A model generated the notes under the pieces. It saw only the letters and a program-made list of their open reading frames with translations. It was not told where the DNA came from and searched no databases. Positions 35,577 through 45,403 of a stretch of 64,000 bases of DNA are shown piece after piece. Made by a program: the position numbers and the translations under genes. The stretch is from Chitinophaga sancti (GTDB taxonomy: Bacteria > Bacteroidota > Bacteroidia > Chitinophagales > Chitinophagaceae): contig NZ_CP139972.1 of assembly GCF_034424315.1 (NCBI RefSeq), positions 7,324,501 through 7,388,500 on the forward strand. The letters run 5' to 3'. Every line of letters begins with the position of its first letter. The first letter of the stretch is position 1.

Positions 35577-35815
35577 GACTAAAAAATTAAAAAAATGAAA
35601 AATAATACTGAAGTTAAAGAAATAAGTTCAATAAATGCATCAGCCCCAAAAATTATTTCCTTACAGGACTTTTTGACGTTCAAATTTACCCTCAAATCCC
35701 CACAGATAGTACCAAAGTTGACTCTCAGATCCGCTCAGATAGCACCAAAATGGGGGCTGGAATATGCGCTTTTTTTTGTAAATTAAGAATGATAATCCAT
35801 TAAATTTTGTTTAAT

Positions 35816-36535
35816 ATGAAGAGTCTGAGCGAAACCTGGTTTGCCGATGGTTATATTGATTTTGAGTCGAAAAAGTACTCTTTACTGGCTTATCTTCAAC
35901 AAATCAACCGTTATTTTAATGAAAACAAGCTGTATCCGCAGCTGGGGGATCTAATCTTTCACTACAACAACCTGGTATCTTTTAGGGACAATAAGCAGTA
36001 TTTACAACAACAGTTTCCCAAACGGCTGACAGCGGTGAACCTGGAGCGCCTCCAGTTATTGTATGAACAGATCGTATCAGATGATGAGCTGATGAAGGAA
36101 CTGGAGAGTATTATCCAGTTCGCCATGTTCAGGATGAATAATGCAATTAAGGATGGAACGGAGATCTATGACTTTGTGGAGGATAGCCTGAGGATTTCAC
36201 CCGTGGGCCTCATTCCCCTTGATTCCCAGGAGGGGTACTTCTTTTTGTGTGATGGCCGGCAGCAGGAGACTTTGGTATATGAGTACCGGTTAAGCATCTT
36301 TGAGCGGCATGATGAAAAGTACCGGGGAATTCATACTGAGTACCTGGAGTCTTATGCAAAAGACCTGGTTCACTCCTGTGAGCATATTAAAACAACGCTC
36401 ATAAAGAAACGCAAGAAACTGCCGAACCCCGCTGTGTACCGGGTGGATACTAAATTGGCATTTCCTGTGAACGAAACCTTATTACCGGTTGCGAAGCGAA
36501 GTCTCGTAAAATATATAGCGAATCACGCAGCCTGA
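35816..36535 (+). CDS. Conserved protein of unknown function
   Basis: A 239-residue soluble protein from the ATG at 35816; a start nine bases earlier is also open. It begins MKSLSETWFADGYIDFESKK, has a helical N-terminal half (LLAYLQQINRYFNENKLYPQ) and a mixed C-terminal half with FFLCDGRQQETLVYEYRLSIFE. There is no signal peptide, membrane helix or known motif. I recall similar proteins only as unannotated Bacteroidota sequences. It lies alone between the divergent RRM gene and a pair of hairpins. Confidence 0.75.
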   Translation: MKSLSETWFADGYIDFESKKYSLLAYLQQINRYFNENKLYPQLGDLIFHYNNLVSFRDNKQYLQQQFPKRLTAVNLERLQLLYEQIVSDDELMKELESIIQFAMFRMNNAIKDGTEIYDFVEDSLRISPVGLIPLDSQEGYFFLCDGRQQETLVYEYRLSIFERHDEKYRGIHTEYLESYAKDLVHSCEHIKTTLIKKRKKLPNPAVYRVDTKLAFPVNETLLPVAKRSLVKYIANHAA

Positions 36536-36541
36536 AAAATT

Positions 36542-36575
36542 GCTGGTTGGAGGCGGGAAACCGACTCCAACCAGC
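36542..36575. terminator. First of two tandem intergenic hairpins
   Basis: An 11-base perfect stem (36542-36552 against 36565-36575) with a 12-base loop, seven bases past the stop of the unknown protein. No T run follows. Confidence 0.55.
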
Positions 36576-36578
36576 GGG

Positions 36579-36625
36579 AGCAAGAGAGTTGGAACAGGGC
36601 TTAGCCCGACCCCAACTCTCTTGCT
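36579..36625. terminator. Second of two tandem intergenic hairpins
   Basis: A 14-base perfect stem (36579-36592 against 36612-36625) with a 19-base loop lies three bases after the first hairpin and touches the stop codon of the convergent DUF4230 gene. It can serve both transcripts as an end or stability structure. Confidence 0.6.
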
Positions 36626-37238
36626 AATTAAGTAAGGGCATCTTCGCGCCACCAAACTCCACCACCAGCTCATGATCCTTCAACCACGGTTTATAATATT
36701 CTCTTATAATCTTCACCACCTTCTCCTTACTCTGATTTATATATAATTTATTCCCCTCCAGCTGCCCTCTCGATTCCGTATACAACTTCTTCTGCACACC
36801 TGTATATGTCTCATCATTCGAAAACAATAACCAACCCTTCCTATTCGCCGTTTCCATCCTATCCACCCGCAATTCATAACTCAGCAATTTCGGTTCCGGC
36901 AGTCGCACCACAATCTTCTTATCTGAAATCTCCACTTTAAAATTCGTTGAATCCACATCGACCCCATACTTCGCTACATAAGGTACTGTTACCCAAACCG
37001 TATTCTCCACAAACGCTTTTTTCATATTATTCATCCAGGTACCATCATCCACCACATTACTCTGTTTAGTCGTCGCGCTTCCCTGCACCTCCAAACTCGC
37101 CAGTTCTGCAATTTCTTTTACAATCAAACTATTCGATAAGATCTCCTGGTTTACATTCTTACTCCCAAACTGTTTCCCCAGCCAGAAGAGTAATAATGCA
37201 AAAGCAATAAGTATTAAAAAAAGTAAAAATCTTTTCAT
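36624..37238 (-). CDS. DUF4230 membrane-anchored protein
   Basis: A 204-residue protein from the ATG at 37238 (a start at 37250 is also possible). One N-terminal helix (about 3-20) anchors it, with the rest predicted outside the cytoplasm. The body fits DUF4230: a region around LASLEVQG, a VWVTVPYVAKYGVDV strand, VRLPEPKLLSYEL, and a helical C-terminus. The function of the family is unknown. It lies downstream of the DUF985 cupin gene and a possible 38-residue acidic frame, all on the minus strand. Confidence 0.82.
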   Translation of the reverse strand: MKRFLLFLILIAFALLLFWLGKQFGSKNVNQEILSNSLIVKEIAELASLEVQGSATTKQSNVVDDGTWMNNMKKAFVENTVWVTVPYVAKYGVDVDSTNFKVEISDKKIVVRLPEPKLLSYELRVDRMETANRKGWLLFSNDETYTGVQKKLYTESRGQLEGNKLYINQSKEKVVKIIREYYKPWLKDHELVVEFGGAKMPLLN

Positions 37239-37253
37239 ATTGGCAATCATAAA

Positions 37254-37370
37254 TTATCTGGTTAAATCGGTAATAATTTCATCCATCACTTCAATCATCC
37301 CGTCATCATTCCCTTTGTCAACTTCTGTATCAATAATCTCCCAATCACCTCCATCCCTGTCATCACTCAC
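37254..37370 (-). CDS. Possible acidic 38-residue protein coupled to the cupin gene
   Basis: A GTG start overlaps the stop of the DUF985 gene in GTGA, the usual form of translational coupling. The frame reads MSDDRDGGDWEIIDTEV and ends DEIITDLTR, with 14 acidic against three basic residues. It ends three bases before the first possible DUF4230 start. It exactly fills the gap between two genes, which argues for a real gene. There is no known family. It could also be a frameshifted tail of the cupin protein. Confidence 0.35.
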   Translation of the reverse strand: MSDDRDGGDWEIIDTEVDKGNDDGMIEVMDEIITDLTR

Positions 37371-37882
37371 CTCGTCAATTCCCCAATAATCCCCGCATGC
37401 GCAGGATACGCCCGCTGCAACTCCTTCCTGGCCCCCAGCTCAAAATCCGCAAAATCAAATCCCGGCGCCACCGTACACCCTACCAAAGTATATCCATCCA
37501 CCACTTCCACCCTCGATGCAAACCAACTCCCCGCTGTTATCACCAGCTGCGGTTTCTCTCCCAGGTGCACATGCTTACCCAGCTGATGTACTACCAGTGC
37601 ACCCTCCGCCTTTATCTCATAAATAGTCAGCGTATACCCATCATAGAAATGCCACATCTCATCAGCTGCAATCCTGTGAAACGCAGAAAAATCCCCATAC
37701 TCCAGCAAAAAGTAAATCCCCGTCGATGCATTGCGCTCCCCCTTAAAAGCAGACGGTAATACAGACGTAGGTACTTTCAGCGCCGCCCGGTACGTTTCCC
37801 GGAAAGAACCGCCTTCCACATGAGATTCCAATTGCAAATGTTCGCGCCAGTACTCGGCATTATGTTGCTGGTTGATAATCAT
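37367..37882 (-). CDS. DUF985 cupin-superfamily protein
   Basis: A 171-residue protein with the full DUF985 pattern: YWREHLQLESHVEGGSFRETY at the start, STGIYFLLEYGDFSAFHRI, then DEMWHFYDG (metal-type His), a beta region, and APGFDFADFELG near the end. This is a double-stranded beta-helix like yeast YML079w. The ligand and reaction are unknown. It is first in a minus-strand group with the acidic frame and DUF4230, and is separated from the upstream AraC gene by a terminator. Confidence 0.92.
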   Translation of the reverse strand: MIINQQHNAEYWREHLQLESHVEGGSFRETYRAALKVPTSVLPSAFKGERNASTGIYFLLEYGDFSAFHRIAADEMWHFYDGYTLTIYEIKAEGALVVHQLGKHVHLGEKPQLVITAGSWFASRVEVVDGYTLVGCTVAPGFDFADFELGARKELQRAYPAHAGIIGELTR

Positions 37883-37910
37883 AGCGTTTTGTATGAACTA
37901 CAAAGAAAGC

Positions 37911-37941
37911 AAAAAAGGTGCCTTATGAGGACACCTTTTTT
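37911..37941 (-). terminator. Terminator after the second AraC gene
   Basis: A ten-base stem (37911-37920 against 37932-37941), A tract before and T tract after, with an 11-base loop, lies between the AraC gene and the cupin gene. Confidence 0.8.
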
Positions 37942-38049
37942 ATTGTATAGTAAAAATTATCTGCGCATAGTTTTTATCAGGCCATTACCTGAAATAAGGA
38001 TTCAAATTACATGAAATGATAATTTGCGATCCGGCACCGGCCATTTCCT

Positions 38050-38856
38050 TTATGCCACTGCCATTGTCTGTGCCACCGGCATCCTTGTAATCGTACTCTC
38101 AGACCCTTTGAAGAACTGAAAATCCTGGTTAAACAGATCCTGGTTATACCCCTCACTCTTCGTTATAAATGACTGCCACTGCTCCACATTCATCTGCTGC
38201 ATATGCCTCATGGCATCCCTGAACCTCAGCATTCTAGCATACAACTGCGGCGTAATACCAATCACCTCCATAAACTTCCTTTCCAGGGTAGGACGGGAAA
38301 TCTTAAACTTACGTACCAGCCGGTCAATATTCACATGCCCCTGGTGACGCAACATATAATCCGCTACCTCATCCATCTGCTTCAGGGAATGCTCCTGCGT
38401 TGCCATCATTTCCATGAAAGCCTTATCCAGGCTCGCATCCAGCTGCATATAATCAGTAGTTGCATTAATCGCCTCTACCAAATGCTGCCACTGCCCATTA
38501 TCCTGCTTCAATAAATCACGATAGTAATTGTTAAATGCAGACATATTCAGCCCCGCTAATTTATAACAACCATACGCATTCAGTTGTACCACAGTCATCT
38601 TTACCGGACCCTGCACCTTGATCGTATGATGACAGGTGAAATGCCCTACCACTGCAGCCTTCGGTAATGTAAACGCTGCATGTTGCTCAGGCTGAAAAGT
38701 TACCTCACCCTCCTGTAAGAAAACCATATACAGGTCTCCTAAAGAAAATAAATTCTGGGGAAGATGGAGCAAACCATCATTGGCATTCTGTAAATGATAA
38801 TAATGTTTTACATAAGGGGCAAGCGATGCTGCCGGAGAATAGATACGGAAGTTCAT
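38050..38856 (-). CDS. AraC-family transcriptional regulator
   Basis: A 268-residue AraC regulator with an N-terminal domain of the kind that begins with YSPAASLAPYVKHYYHL (common in Bacteroidota AraC proteins, about 1-150). A C-terminal DNA-binding domain (about 155-250) has ADYMLRHQGHVNIDRLVRKFKIS, then RPTLERKFMEVIGITPQLYARMLRFRDAM. The first helix-turn-helix is well conserved; the second is less so. It is monocistronic. No obvious target is adjacent, as neighbours are a cupin protein and an S9 peptidase. Confidence 0.88.
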   Translation of the reverse strand: MNFRIYSPAASLAPYVKHYYHLQNANDGLLHLPQNLFSLGDLYMVFLQEGEVTFQPEQHAAFTLPKAAVVGHFTCHHTIKVQGPVKMTVVQLNAYGCYKLAGLNMSAFNNYYRDLLKQDNGQWQHLVEAINATTDYMQLDASLDKAFMEMMATQEHSLKQMDEVADYMLRHQGHVNIDRLVRKFKISRPTLERKFMEVIGITPQLYARMLRFRDAMRHMQQMNVEQWQSFITKSEGYNQDLFNQDFQFFKGSESTITRMPVAQTMAVA

Positions 38857-39008
38857 AGGATCAGCATTAGGTGGTTAGTTCGGTTACATCACAATCCAAT
38901 CAGGGTCTCAATTGCAATACAAACATAGAGATTAGAAAGTATATAAAAAAAATTAATTTGAGTAGCTTGAAGCACAATACTTTATAAAAGAAAAATCCGG
39001 CTAAAAGC

Positions 39009-39037
39009 AGTAAGGGCCGCAATTTGCGGCCCTTACT
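39009..39037 (-). terminator. Terminator after the S9 peptidase
   Basis: A perfect 12-base stem (39009-39020 against 39026-39037) with an AATTT loop lies 27 bases past the peptidase stop, followed on the minus strand by a short T-rich stretch. Confidence 0.8.
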
Positions 39038-39063
39038 CATCCAAAAAATATCCCTGAAATCAG

Positions 39064-41814
39064 TTAGTTTTGCTCCAAATCCCATCCCCAGTTTTTACCC
39101 TTATCCAGGGCCGGTACCCCCTTCGAAATCCACTCAGGTGCCGGTGCCCCCTTCAGAAAATGATCAAAAAACTGCTGCTCCCTACGTGATATATCCTTCC
39201 TGTTCTGCCGCTGTACCAGGTTATGCGCTTCATTATTATAATTCAGCATCCACACCGGTTTCCCCAATCTGCGCAGCCCTGTAAACAGCTCTATACCCTG
39301 GTACCAGGGCACTGCACCATCCGCATCATTCGCCATAATCGCCAGTGGCGTTGTCACATTTGGTAAATGAAACAGCGGAGAATTCTCTATATACAATTCC
39401 GGTTTCTCCCACAGCGTAGCCCCGATACGACTCTGTGAACGCTCATACTGAAACTGCCTGTTCATCCCACTTTCCCATCTTATACCACCATAGGCACTCG
39501 TCATATTTGCCACCGGAGCACCTGCCCACGCTGCACTAAACAACTTCGTCGCTGTTACCAGGTAAGATACCTGGTAGCCACCCCAGCTCTGACCCTGGAT
39601 CCCCATCTTCGTACTATCTACCCATTTATTCGCTGCCAGTGCACGCGCCCCACTCACTACATAATCATACGCACTCTTTCCCGGATGCCCTTTCTCATAA
39701 TGAATATCAGGTACCAAAACTAAATAACCCCTGCTCACAAAGAATGAAATATTCAACCTGGAAGGCGTTGGCGCAGGTGGTATATACCAGTATAATTGCT
39801 CAGATAATTTCTCATAGAAATACATCAATACAGGATATGATTTTGTGCTGTCAAAATCTTCCGGTTTATACAGGATGCCTTCTGCTGGCTGGCCATTGTA
39901 AGCCGTCCATTTAAAGAGAGAAGCTGTACCCCAGTTGTAGGTTGCCTGCTGCGGATTAAGATGACTTAATTGCACCGCATGCGGAATATCATTACCTACA
40001 TATACATCAGGAGATTGTTGATAATTCTCTTTTGAATACAAATAGTAATTCGCATGCTCTGCCTTTAACAATTTAGTATAGTTGTAAGGCCCCATCACTA
40101 CAAGTTTCAGGTTACTCTTTGTACTTTCAGTCGTGTAGTAACCATTCTCTTTTGTAATTTCATTGAATGTAAGTAATACCAGCTGCTGACCTGCTTTCAA
40201 AAAGCGTTCATCTTTCGCCAGCTTTACATACCGGAACACCAGGTGTTGCTGCCTGCCTGCACCAGCGGTAATCATGACTGGTACCTGCTTGCCGGCAGGG
40301 TCTACTTTCCATATATCATAACGGTCATAGATATACACTGCTGCGTCGTGTTCCAGCCACGCTGCAATCCCATAATTGCCAGGTGTTTCCGGCTGATCAT
40401 CTTCTTCATCATATACCTGTACCGGAATATTTGCAGTGATATTTCGCGTGGTGCCTGTAGCCGTTTCGTAAGTGAAATAATGTTGCTGATTCAGATCATA
40501 CCAGATCACATATTTTCCATCAGGAGAAATGAATGAAGTACTATCCAGGTCTCTGATAATTAACTTGCGGGATGCATCGGTGATACGCAGCAGGTAAGAT
40601 GTCTTCAAAGTACCACCCGTCCATTGCATAGCTACCCGCTGATCCTTATCTGTATAAGCGATGGCATAGTCACTATTTCCTTCATCTGCAACCACTACAT
40701 TATCCGCATCTTTATCTGCAAGCTGCAATACTTTTTTATTCCCGGGAAAATATGCAGCAAGAAAATTCTTCTGCTGATCTTTCTCCAGGTTCTTCAGCTG
40801 CATAGGTTGCAAATAATCATCGTGATAATTCCACACATCTACTTTTGCTACTTCAAAATCTACAATGTTCGTATCCTTTGCAGGTGGTACAGGTGCAGAA
40901 CCAAAGAATAATCTTTCTCCATTCCTGCTGAACCACACTTTCCCGTTCTGACTTACAGACCAGCCAGCAGGAAAGGCTTTGGTATTTTTATCTGCAACAA
41001 TATTACCTGTATCCTGCCCCGCAGTATAGTAATACAATTCATAGAATTGTTGCAGTGCTTTTGCACTGTCTCTGGTGTTTACCCATGCAGCCTGTTTACC
41101 TGCTTCATCAAATGCGAGTTGTGTTCTGTTGCCACATCCCCTGCTCAGTGTATCTGCTTTTCTCGCAGCTACATCCCATCGCAACAATGCATCGTGCGTA
41201 GCAGAATCCTTTTTATCAGCCACCAGTTCTACCAGCAGGTAATTACCAGTTTTACTGATCACATAATCCTGCACATTTTTGATGGTATCCTGTTGTCGCG
41301 TGTTGAGAGATACAATCACGAGGTTGCCACTGGCCGTATCAGCCTGTGGTTTCTCCAGCAGGTAAGCAAGCAGACCGCTGCCTTTTTCCGGTGTTTTAAA
41401 ACTGCGGATAGTACCTGTTTTGTATACAGTATCTGCACCCGGGTATAAGATCCCCAGTGAATCTTTTGGCATCTCTGCCGGTTTTTTCTTTTTGATTTTT
41501 GCCTGTCTTACAGCCGCAAAAGTAGGCTTGATAGCAAATACCACATAACGGTTATCTTCCGTGATCAGGGGCGTGCTGCCGCGCGGTACCGAAATCTGTT
41601 TCTTTGATTTTGTGTCATAAATCACCAGGGAAGCATCACCTTCCTGCGGTGTAATGGTGTAAGCAACTAATTGTCCATTGTTGCTGATTACTTTGGTGCC
41701 AATGCTTTGCCAGCTGTCATATACACTGTGATCGAGTGGTTTTTTGGCTGCTTGCTGGGCATGGGTGAGAAGAGAAATGCCGGATAGAACGGCTGTAACC
41801 ATCATTTTTTTCAT
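39064..41814 (-). CDS. Secreted S9-family serine peptidase (916 residues)
   Basis: A signal peptide (about 1-19, ending THAQ) precedes a long propeller region (about 30-640) and a C-terminal alpha/beta-hydrolase domain. The catalytic Ser743 is in GQSWGGYQ, the Asp in NDADGAVPW and the His in NNEAHNL, all in the order of prolyl oligopeptidase-like enzymes. It is closer to the dipeptidyl or acyl-aminoacyl peptidase groups than to S9A, and longer than either (usually 650-780). It is probably an exopeptidase of the periplasm. The gene is alone, with a terminator after it. Confidence 0.9.
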   Translation of the reverse strand: MKKMMVTAVLSGISLLTHAQQAAKKPLDHSVYDSWQSIGTKVISNNGQLVAYTITPQEGDASLVIYDTKSKKQISVPRGSTPLITEDNRYVVFAIKPTFAAVRQAKIKKKKPAEMPKDSLGILYPGADTVYKTGTIRSFKTPEKGSGLLAYLLEKPQADTASGNLVIVSLNTRQQDTIKNVQDYVISKTGNYLLVELVADKKDSATHDALLRWDVAARKADTLSRGCGNRTQLAFDEAGKQAAWVNTRDSAKALQQFYELYYYTAGQDTGNIVADKNTKAFPAGWSVSQNGKVWFSRNGERLFFGSAPVPPAKDTNIVDFEVAKVDVWNYHDDYLQPMQLKNLEKDQQKNFLAAYFPGNKKVLQLADKDADNVVVADEGNSDYAIAYTDKDQRVAMQWTGGTLKTSYLLRITDASRKLIIRDLDSTSFISPDGKYVIWYDLNQQHYFTYETATGTTRNITANIPVQVYDEEDDQPETPGNYGIAAWLEHDAAVYIYDRYDIWKVDPAGKQVPVMITAGAGRQQHLVFRYVKLAKDERFLKAGQQLVLLTFNEITKENGYYTTESTKSNLKLVVMGPYNYTKLLKAEHANYYLYSKENYQQSPDVYVGNDIPHAVQLSHLNPQQATYNWGTASLFKWTAYNGQPAEGILYKPEDFDSTKSYPVLMYFYEKLSEQLYWYIPPAPTPSRLNISFFVSRGYLVLVPDIHYEKGHPGKSAYDYVVSGARALAANKWVDSTKMGIQGQSWGGYQVSYLVTATKLFSAAWAGAPVANMTSAYGGIRWESGMNRQFQYERSQSRIGATLWEKPELYIENSPLFHLPNVTTPLAIMANDADGAVPWYQGIELFTGLRRLGKPVWMLNYNNEAHNLVQRQNRKDISRREQQFFDHFLKGAPAPEWISKGVPALDKGKNWGWDLEQN

Positions 41815-42281
41815 AAGACTGGCAATTTAAAAAAAATACGGTAGTGTGTCATTTTGAATTTAGTTACGCCGTAGGCAACGAAAGCGTATTCCAGTGATTT
41901 GATGAAAATAGAAAATTCTAACAGGTATGTAATAGTATTTTATCCTGATTGCCACTTTCTGCATGAATCAACAAACATATTTGCATAAATGCCCCAAATA
42001 ATTGCAGGAATATGCAGTTTTTATCCTTTTTTTTATTTGTTTTATGCTACAGGGAAGTAAACCCATTATGGAAGAATTTTTATCAACCAGCTTTAACTAT
42101 TGAACTTAATATTTCATCTGAGCCATAGTCATCGTTAATCGTAAACAATAGCACTATTGAGCCACAGGATTTTCATTTACTGAGGTAAACCAGTTGCCAC
42201 TCAGTTTATTCTGGTTTGTTAAAACTGCGCCTGCACGCGCAGCAGGGATGCTTTTGCCTATTTATTCATAAAATCAATGCT
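41815..42281. other. Intergenic region between S9 peptidase and SusC
   Basis: A 467-base divergent gap, A/T rich, holding the promoters of both genes. I found no exact TAnnTTTG, no sigma/anti-sigma or hybrid two-component gene, and no strong hairpin. A frame that extends the SusC gene upstream to 42216 lacks signal-peptide character and is discarded. Confidence 0.6.
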
Positions 42282-45200
42282 ATGCGAAAAATTGCCGGAA
42301 TGATGATAGTCCTGCTACTATCCTCATTATTACAGTCATTTGGCCAGACGGCACCGGTAACAGGTACCGTATTGGCGGAAGACGGAAAGACCCCATTGAT
42401 TGGTGTGACTGTACTCAATGCAGCAACCAAAAAGGGCGCACAGACTGATGCCAGCGGTCGTTTCAGCATTGCCGCTGAAAAAGGACAGCCACTCGTCTTT
42501 ACCTACATCGGCTATGGCGTAGTAAAAGTAAATGCCAGCGATGCGATGAAAATTACGATGAAGCCCAGCAATGGTGAACTCGGCGAGGTCGTAGTCACTG
42601 CAATGGACATCAAGCGTAATGCCCGTGAACTCGGTTATTCCGTACAGCGTGTGGGTGGTGATGAAATTGCGGCTACGCAGCGTGAGAACTTCGTCAATGC
42701 CTTACAGGGTAGGGTAGCGGGTGTCACTATTACACCTACCACCGGTCAGGCAGGTGCCGGTTCTTCTATCGTACTCAGAGGTTTCAACTCCCTCTCTCTC
42801 AGCAACCAGCCGCTCTTTGTGGTAGATGGTATCATCGTTGATAACCAGACACTGAACCAAAGTTCTAACGGAGGCACTGGTATTGGTCTTGTATCCGACA
42901 TGGCAAACAAAAACAGTGATTACACCAACCGTGCAGCCGACATCAACCCTGCCGATATCGCCAGCATCACCGTACTGAAAGGCCCCGAAGCCACTGCATT
43001 ATACGGTAGCCAGGCCAGCTCCGGTGCCATCGTGATCACCACCAAAAGAAGTAAAGGTAACGGCCTTCATGTGAGCTATGACAACAGTTTCCGTACACAA
43101 AAAATTACCCGCTACAATAAAGTAACCAATGCCTACAACTCAGGCACCGACGGCGTTTATGCAAATATCTTCCAGGCAGGTAGCGGCACCTTCTTCGGTC
43201 CTAAATACAGCGATACTACCAAACTGTATGATAACGTGCATAACTTTTTCAGAACCGGTTTTACCCAAAGCCATAACCTCGGCGTTGACTTTGGTGTAAA
43301 GAATTCCGGCTTCCGTTTTTCTGCATCTTACATCAACCAGGACGGCGTAATCCCTAACAATAACTATAAGAAACTGAACCTGCGCTTATCCAATTCCACC
43401 AAAATCGGGAAGTATGTAGAGATCACTCCCAGCTTCTCTATCATCAACAGTGTGAACAACAAACCGCTGAGAGGCGCAGGTGGATACTTACTTGACTTAT
43501 ATCTCTGGCCTACAGATCATAACATTCATGACTGGCAGGATTCTACAGGTGGCAAGGCCACACTCGTACCTTCCAACTCTCCGAATGCAGAAGTAGATAA
43601 CCCTGTATTCAATGTACAACGCAACCTGAGCCAGGATAAAAACAATCGTTATATCGCTACCCTCGGTATCAACATCAATCCATTCTCATGGTTGTCACTT
43701 GCAGGCCGTTTTGGTTACGATGCCTATCACACAAACGGCTATATGTTGTATAATCCCGATTCCTATTATGTGACTGCCGCGCAGAATGGTTCACTTGAAA
43801 ATTACTACCTGAAATACTGGAGCTACAACCACACCATCACAGCTACCGCTACTAAAACATACAGGAAGTTCAATGGCCGCCTGATGATCGGTACCATGTG
43901 GCAGGATAACGAAACCGGCATGTACGCTGTAAGAGGTACCAACCTCACGGATCCGATGGGAACAGATAGCAGCAATACAGATCCCTCCACCCGTACCCGA
44001 CTGCTGAGAAATGCAAAGGGCGAATACAACATGAGCATCAACCGGAATATCGCTTATTTCGGCGAAGCTGCTATCAGTTACAATGACCTCGCTTTTGTGA
44101 GCTTTACACAGCGCTTCGAAACTACGAGCATTATGCCTGCAGCCTCCCGTAACTATAATTATCCGGGCATCAGCGCCAGCTTTATTGCCAGCGAAGTAAT
44201 TCCTGGCATGAAAGAAAGCAAGGTGCTCCGCTACTGGAAACTCCGCGCTTCCATGGCAAGTACGGCCCGCCTCTCTGCTCCCTATGCTAACCAGTGGGTC
44301 TTTGTAAATAACCTGGCAAGCGGAGGTGGTTATTCTTACGGATATACGAACTCTAACCCCTACCTGTTGCCCGAAAGACAAAAGACCTTCGAAGTAGGTA
44401 CTGAACTCAGGATGTTCGATGGCAGGATCAATGCAGAAGTATCTTACTACAATACACTGGTGAAAGACCAGATTGCAGAGAACTTTCGTTCCAGCTATGC
44501 CACAGGTTTTATCCTGAATACCATGAATGCAGCTTCAACCCGCAATAAAGGTATTGAAGCCATGATCTCTGCTTCACCTATACGCAAAGAGAATTTTGGA
44601 TGGGATTTCACCCTGAACTTTAACAAGATGTACAATAAGGTACTCGCTATCCCGAACACACTCTCTGAATACTACATTGCTGATACCTGGGTATATGCCA
44701 ATGCCAGGGGCGGTTTGCTGAGAGGTGGCGCCACCACAACAATCACAGGGTATCATTATTCACGCAACAATAAAGGAGATATCCTTATCAACCCGCTTAC
44801 CGGCCTGCCTGTGATCGATGCCACTTTTGGAGTGATCGGTGACCGTAATGCCAACTTCACGCTCGGTATCAACAATACCCTGCGCTATAAGAAATGGACC
44901 CTGAGTTTCCTCTGGGATCTGAAAGTAGGTGGTGATGTATTTGATGCCACAGATATGTATCTCACCGTACAGGGTAAAGGAATCAAAACTGCAGACAGGG
45001 AAACTGCCCGCGTGATCAAAGGTGTACTGAACGACGGATTACAGAATACAGAGAAGCCCACAGAAAACAATATCGTAGTACTCCCTTACCGCCAGCAGGG
45101 ATATTACACGAATATGCCTGAAGAAGAATTTGTACAGAAAGATGTAAACTGGTTTCGCCTCAGAGACCTGACTATCAGCTACAACTTTGGTAAGTGGAAA

Positions 45201-45386
45201 AAGATCAGCAATATCGGTGCGTTTGCCACCTTCAATGACCTGGTGCTAATTACCAATTACAAAGGCGCAGACCCTGTGAGCAATGGTAATACTTCTGCTA
45301 ACAGGGGCGTAGGTGGTTTTGGATTTGACTATGGCAACCTGCCTGCCCCGGTGGGTGCCAACTTTGGTTTAAGGGTTTCATTTTAA
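42282..45386 (+). CDS. SusC/RagA-type TonB-linked outer-membrane transporter
   Basis: A 1034-residue SusC-like importer from the ATG at 42282. It has a signal peptide (about 1-22), a CarboxypepD-regulatory-like domain (about 25-100: VLAEDGKTPLIGVTVLNAA), then the plug (about 110-240) with GEVVVTA, NALQGRVAGVTI, IVLRGFNSLS and PLFVVDGI, which are SusC marks. The barrel runs to the terminal RVSF. It works with the SusD-like lipoprotein 17 bases downstream to import an oligosaccharide, peptide or other large nutrient. No glycoside hydrolase is in the operon, so a glycan substrate is not shown. Confidence 0.95.
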   Translation: MRKIAGMMIVLLLSSLLQSFGQTAPVTGTVLAEDGKTPLIGVTVLNAATKKGAQTDASGRFSIAAEKGQPLVFTYIGYGVVKVNASDAMKITMKPSNGELGEVVVTAMDIKRNARELGYSVQRVGGDEIAATQRENFVNALQGRVAGVTITPTTGQAGAGSSIVLRGFNSLSLSNQPLFVVDGIIVDNQTLNQSSNGGTGIGLVSDMANKNSDYTNRAADINPADIASITVLKGPEATALYGSQASSGAIVITTKRSKGNGLHVSYDNSFRTQKITRYNKVTNAYNSGTDGVYANIFQAGSGTFFGPKYSDTTKLYDNVHNFFRTGFTQSHNLGVDFGVKNSGFRFSASYINQDGVIPNNNYKKLNLRLSNSTKIGKYVEITPSFSIINSVNNKPLRGAGGYLLDLYLWPTDHNIHDWQDSTGGKATLVPSNSPNAEVDNPVFNVQRNLSQDKNNRYIATLGININPFSWLSLAGRFGYDAYHTNGYMLYNPDSYYVTAAQNGSLENYYLKYWSYNHTITATATKTYRKFNGRLMIGTMWQDNETGMYAVRGTNLTDPMGTDSSNTDPSTRTRLLRNAKGEYNMSINRNIAYFGEAAISYNDLAFVSFTQRFETTSIMPAASRNYNYPGISASFIASEVIPGMKESKVLRYWKLRASMASTARLSAPYANQWVFVNNLASGGGYSYGYTNSNPYLLPERQKTFEVGTELRMFDGRINAEVSYYNTLVKDQIAENFRSSYATGFILNTMNAASTRNKGIEAMISASPIRKENFGWDFTLNFNKMYNKVLAIPNTLSEYYIADTWVYANARGGLLRGGATTTITGYHYSRNNKGDILINPLTGLPVIDATFGVIGDRNANFTLGINNTLRYKKWTLSFLWDLKVGGDVFDATDMYLTVQGKGIKTADRETARVIKGVLNDGLQNTEKPTENNIVVLPYRQQGYYTNMPEEEFVQKDVNWFRLRDLTISYNFGKWKKISNIGAFATFNDLVLITNYKGADPVSNGNTSANRGVGGFGFDYGNLPAPVGANFGLRVSF

Positions 45387-45403
45387 TTTAAAAAACTACA
45401 GGT

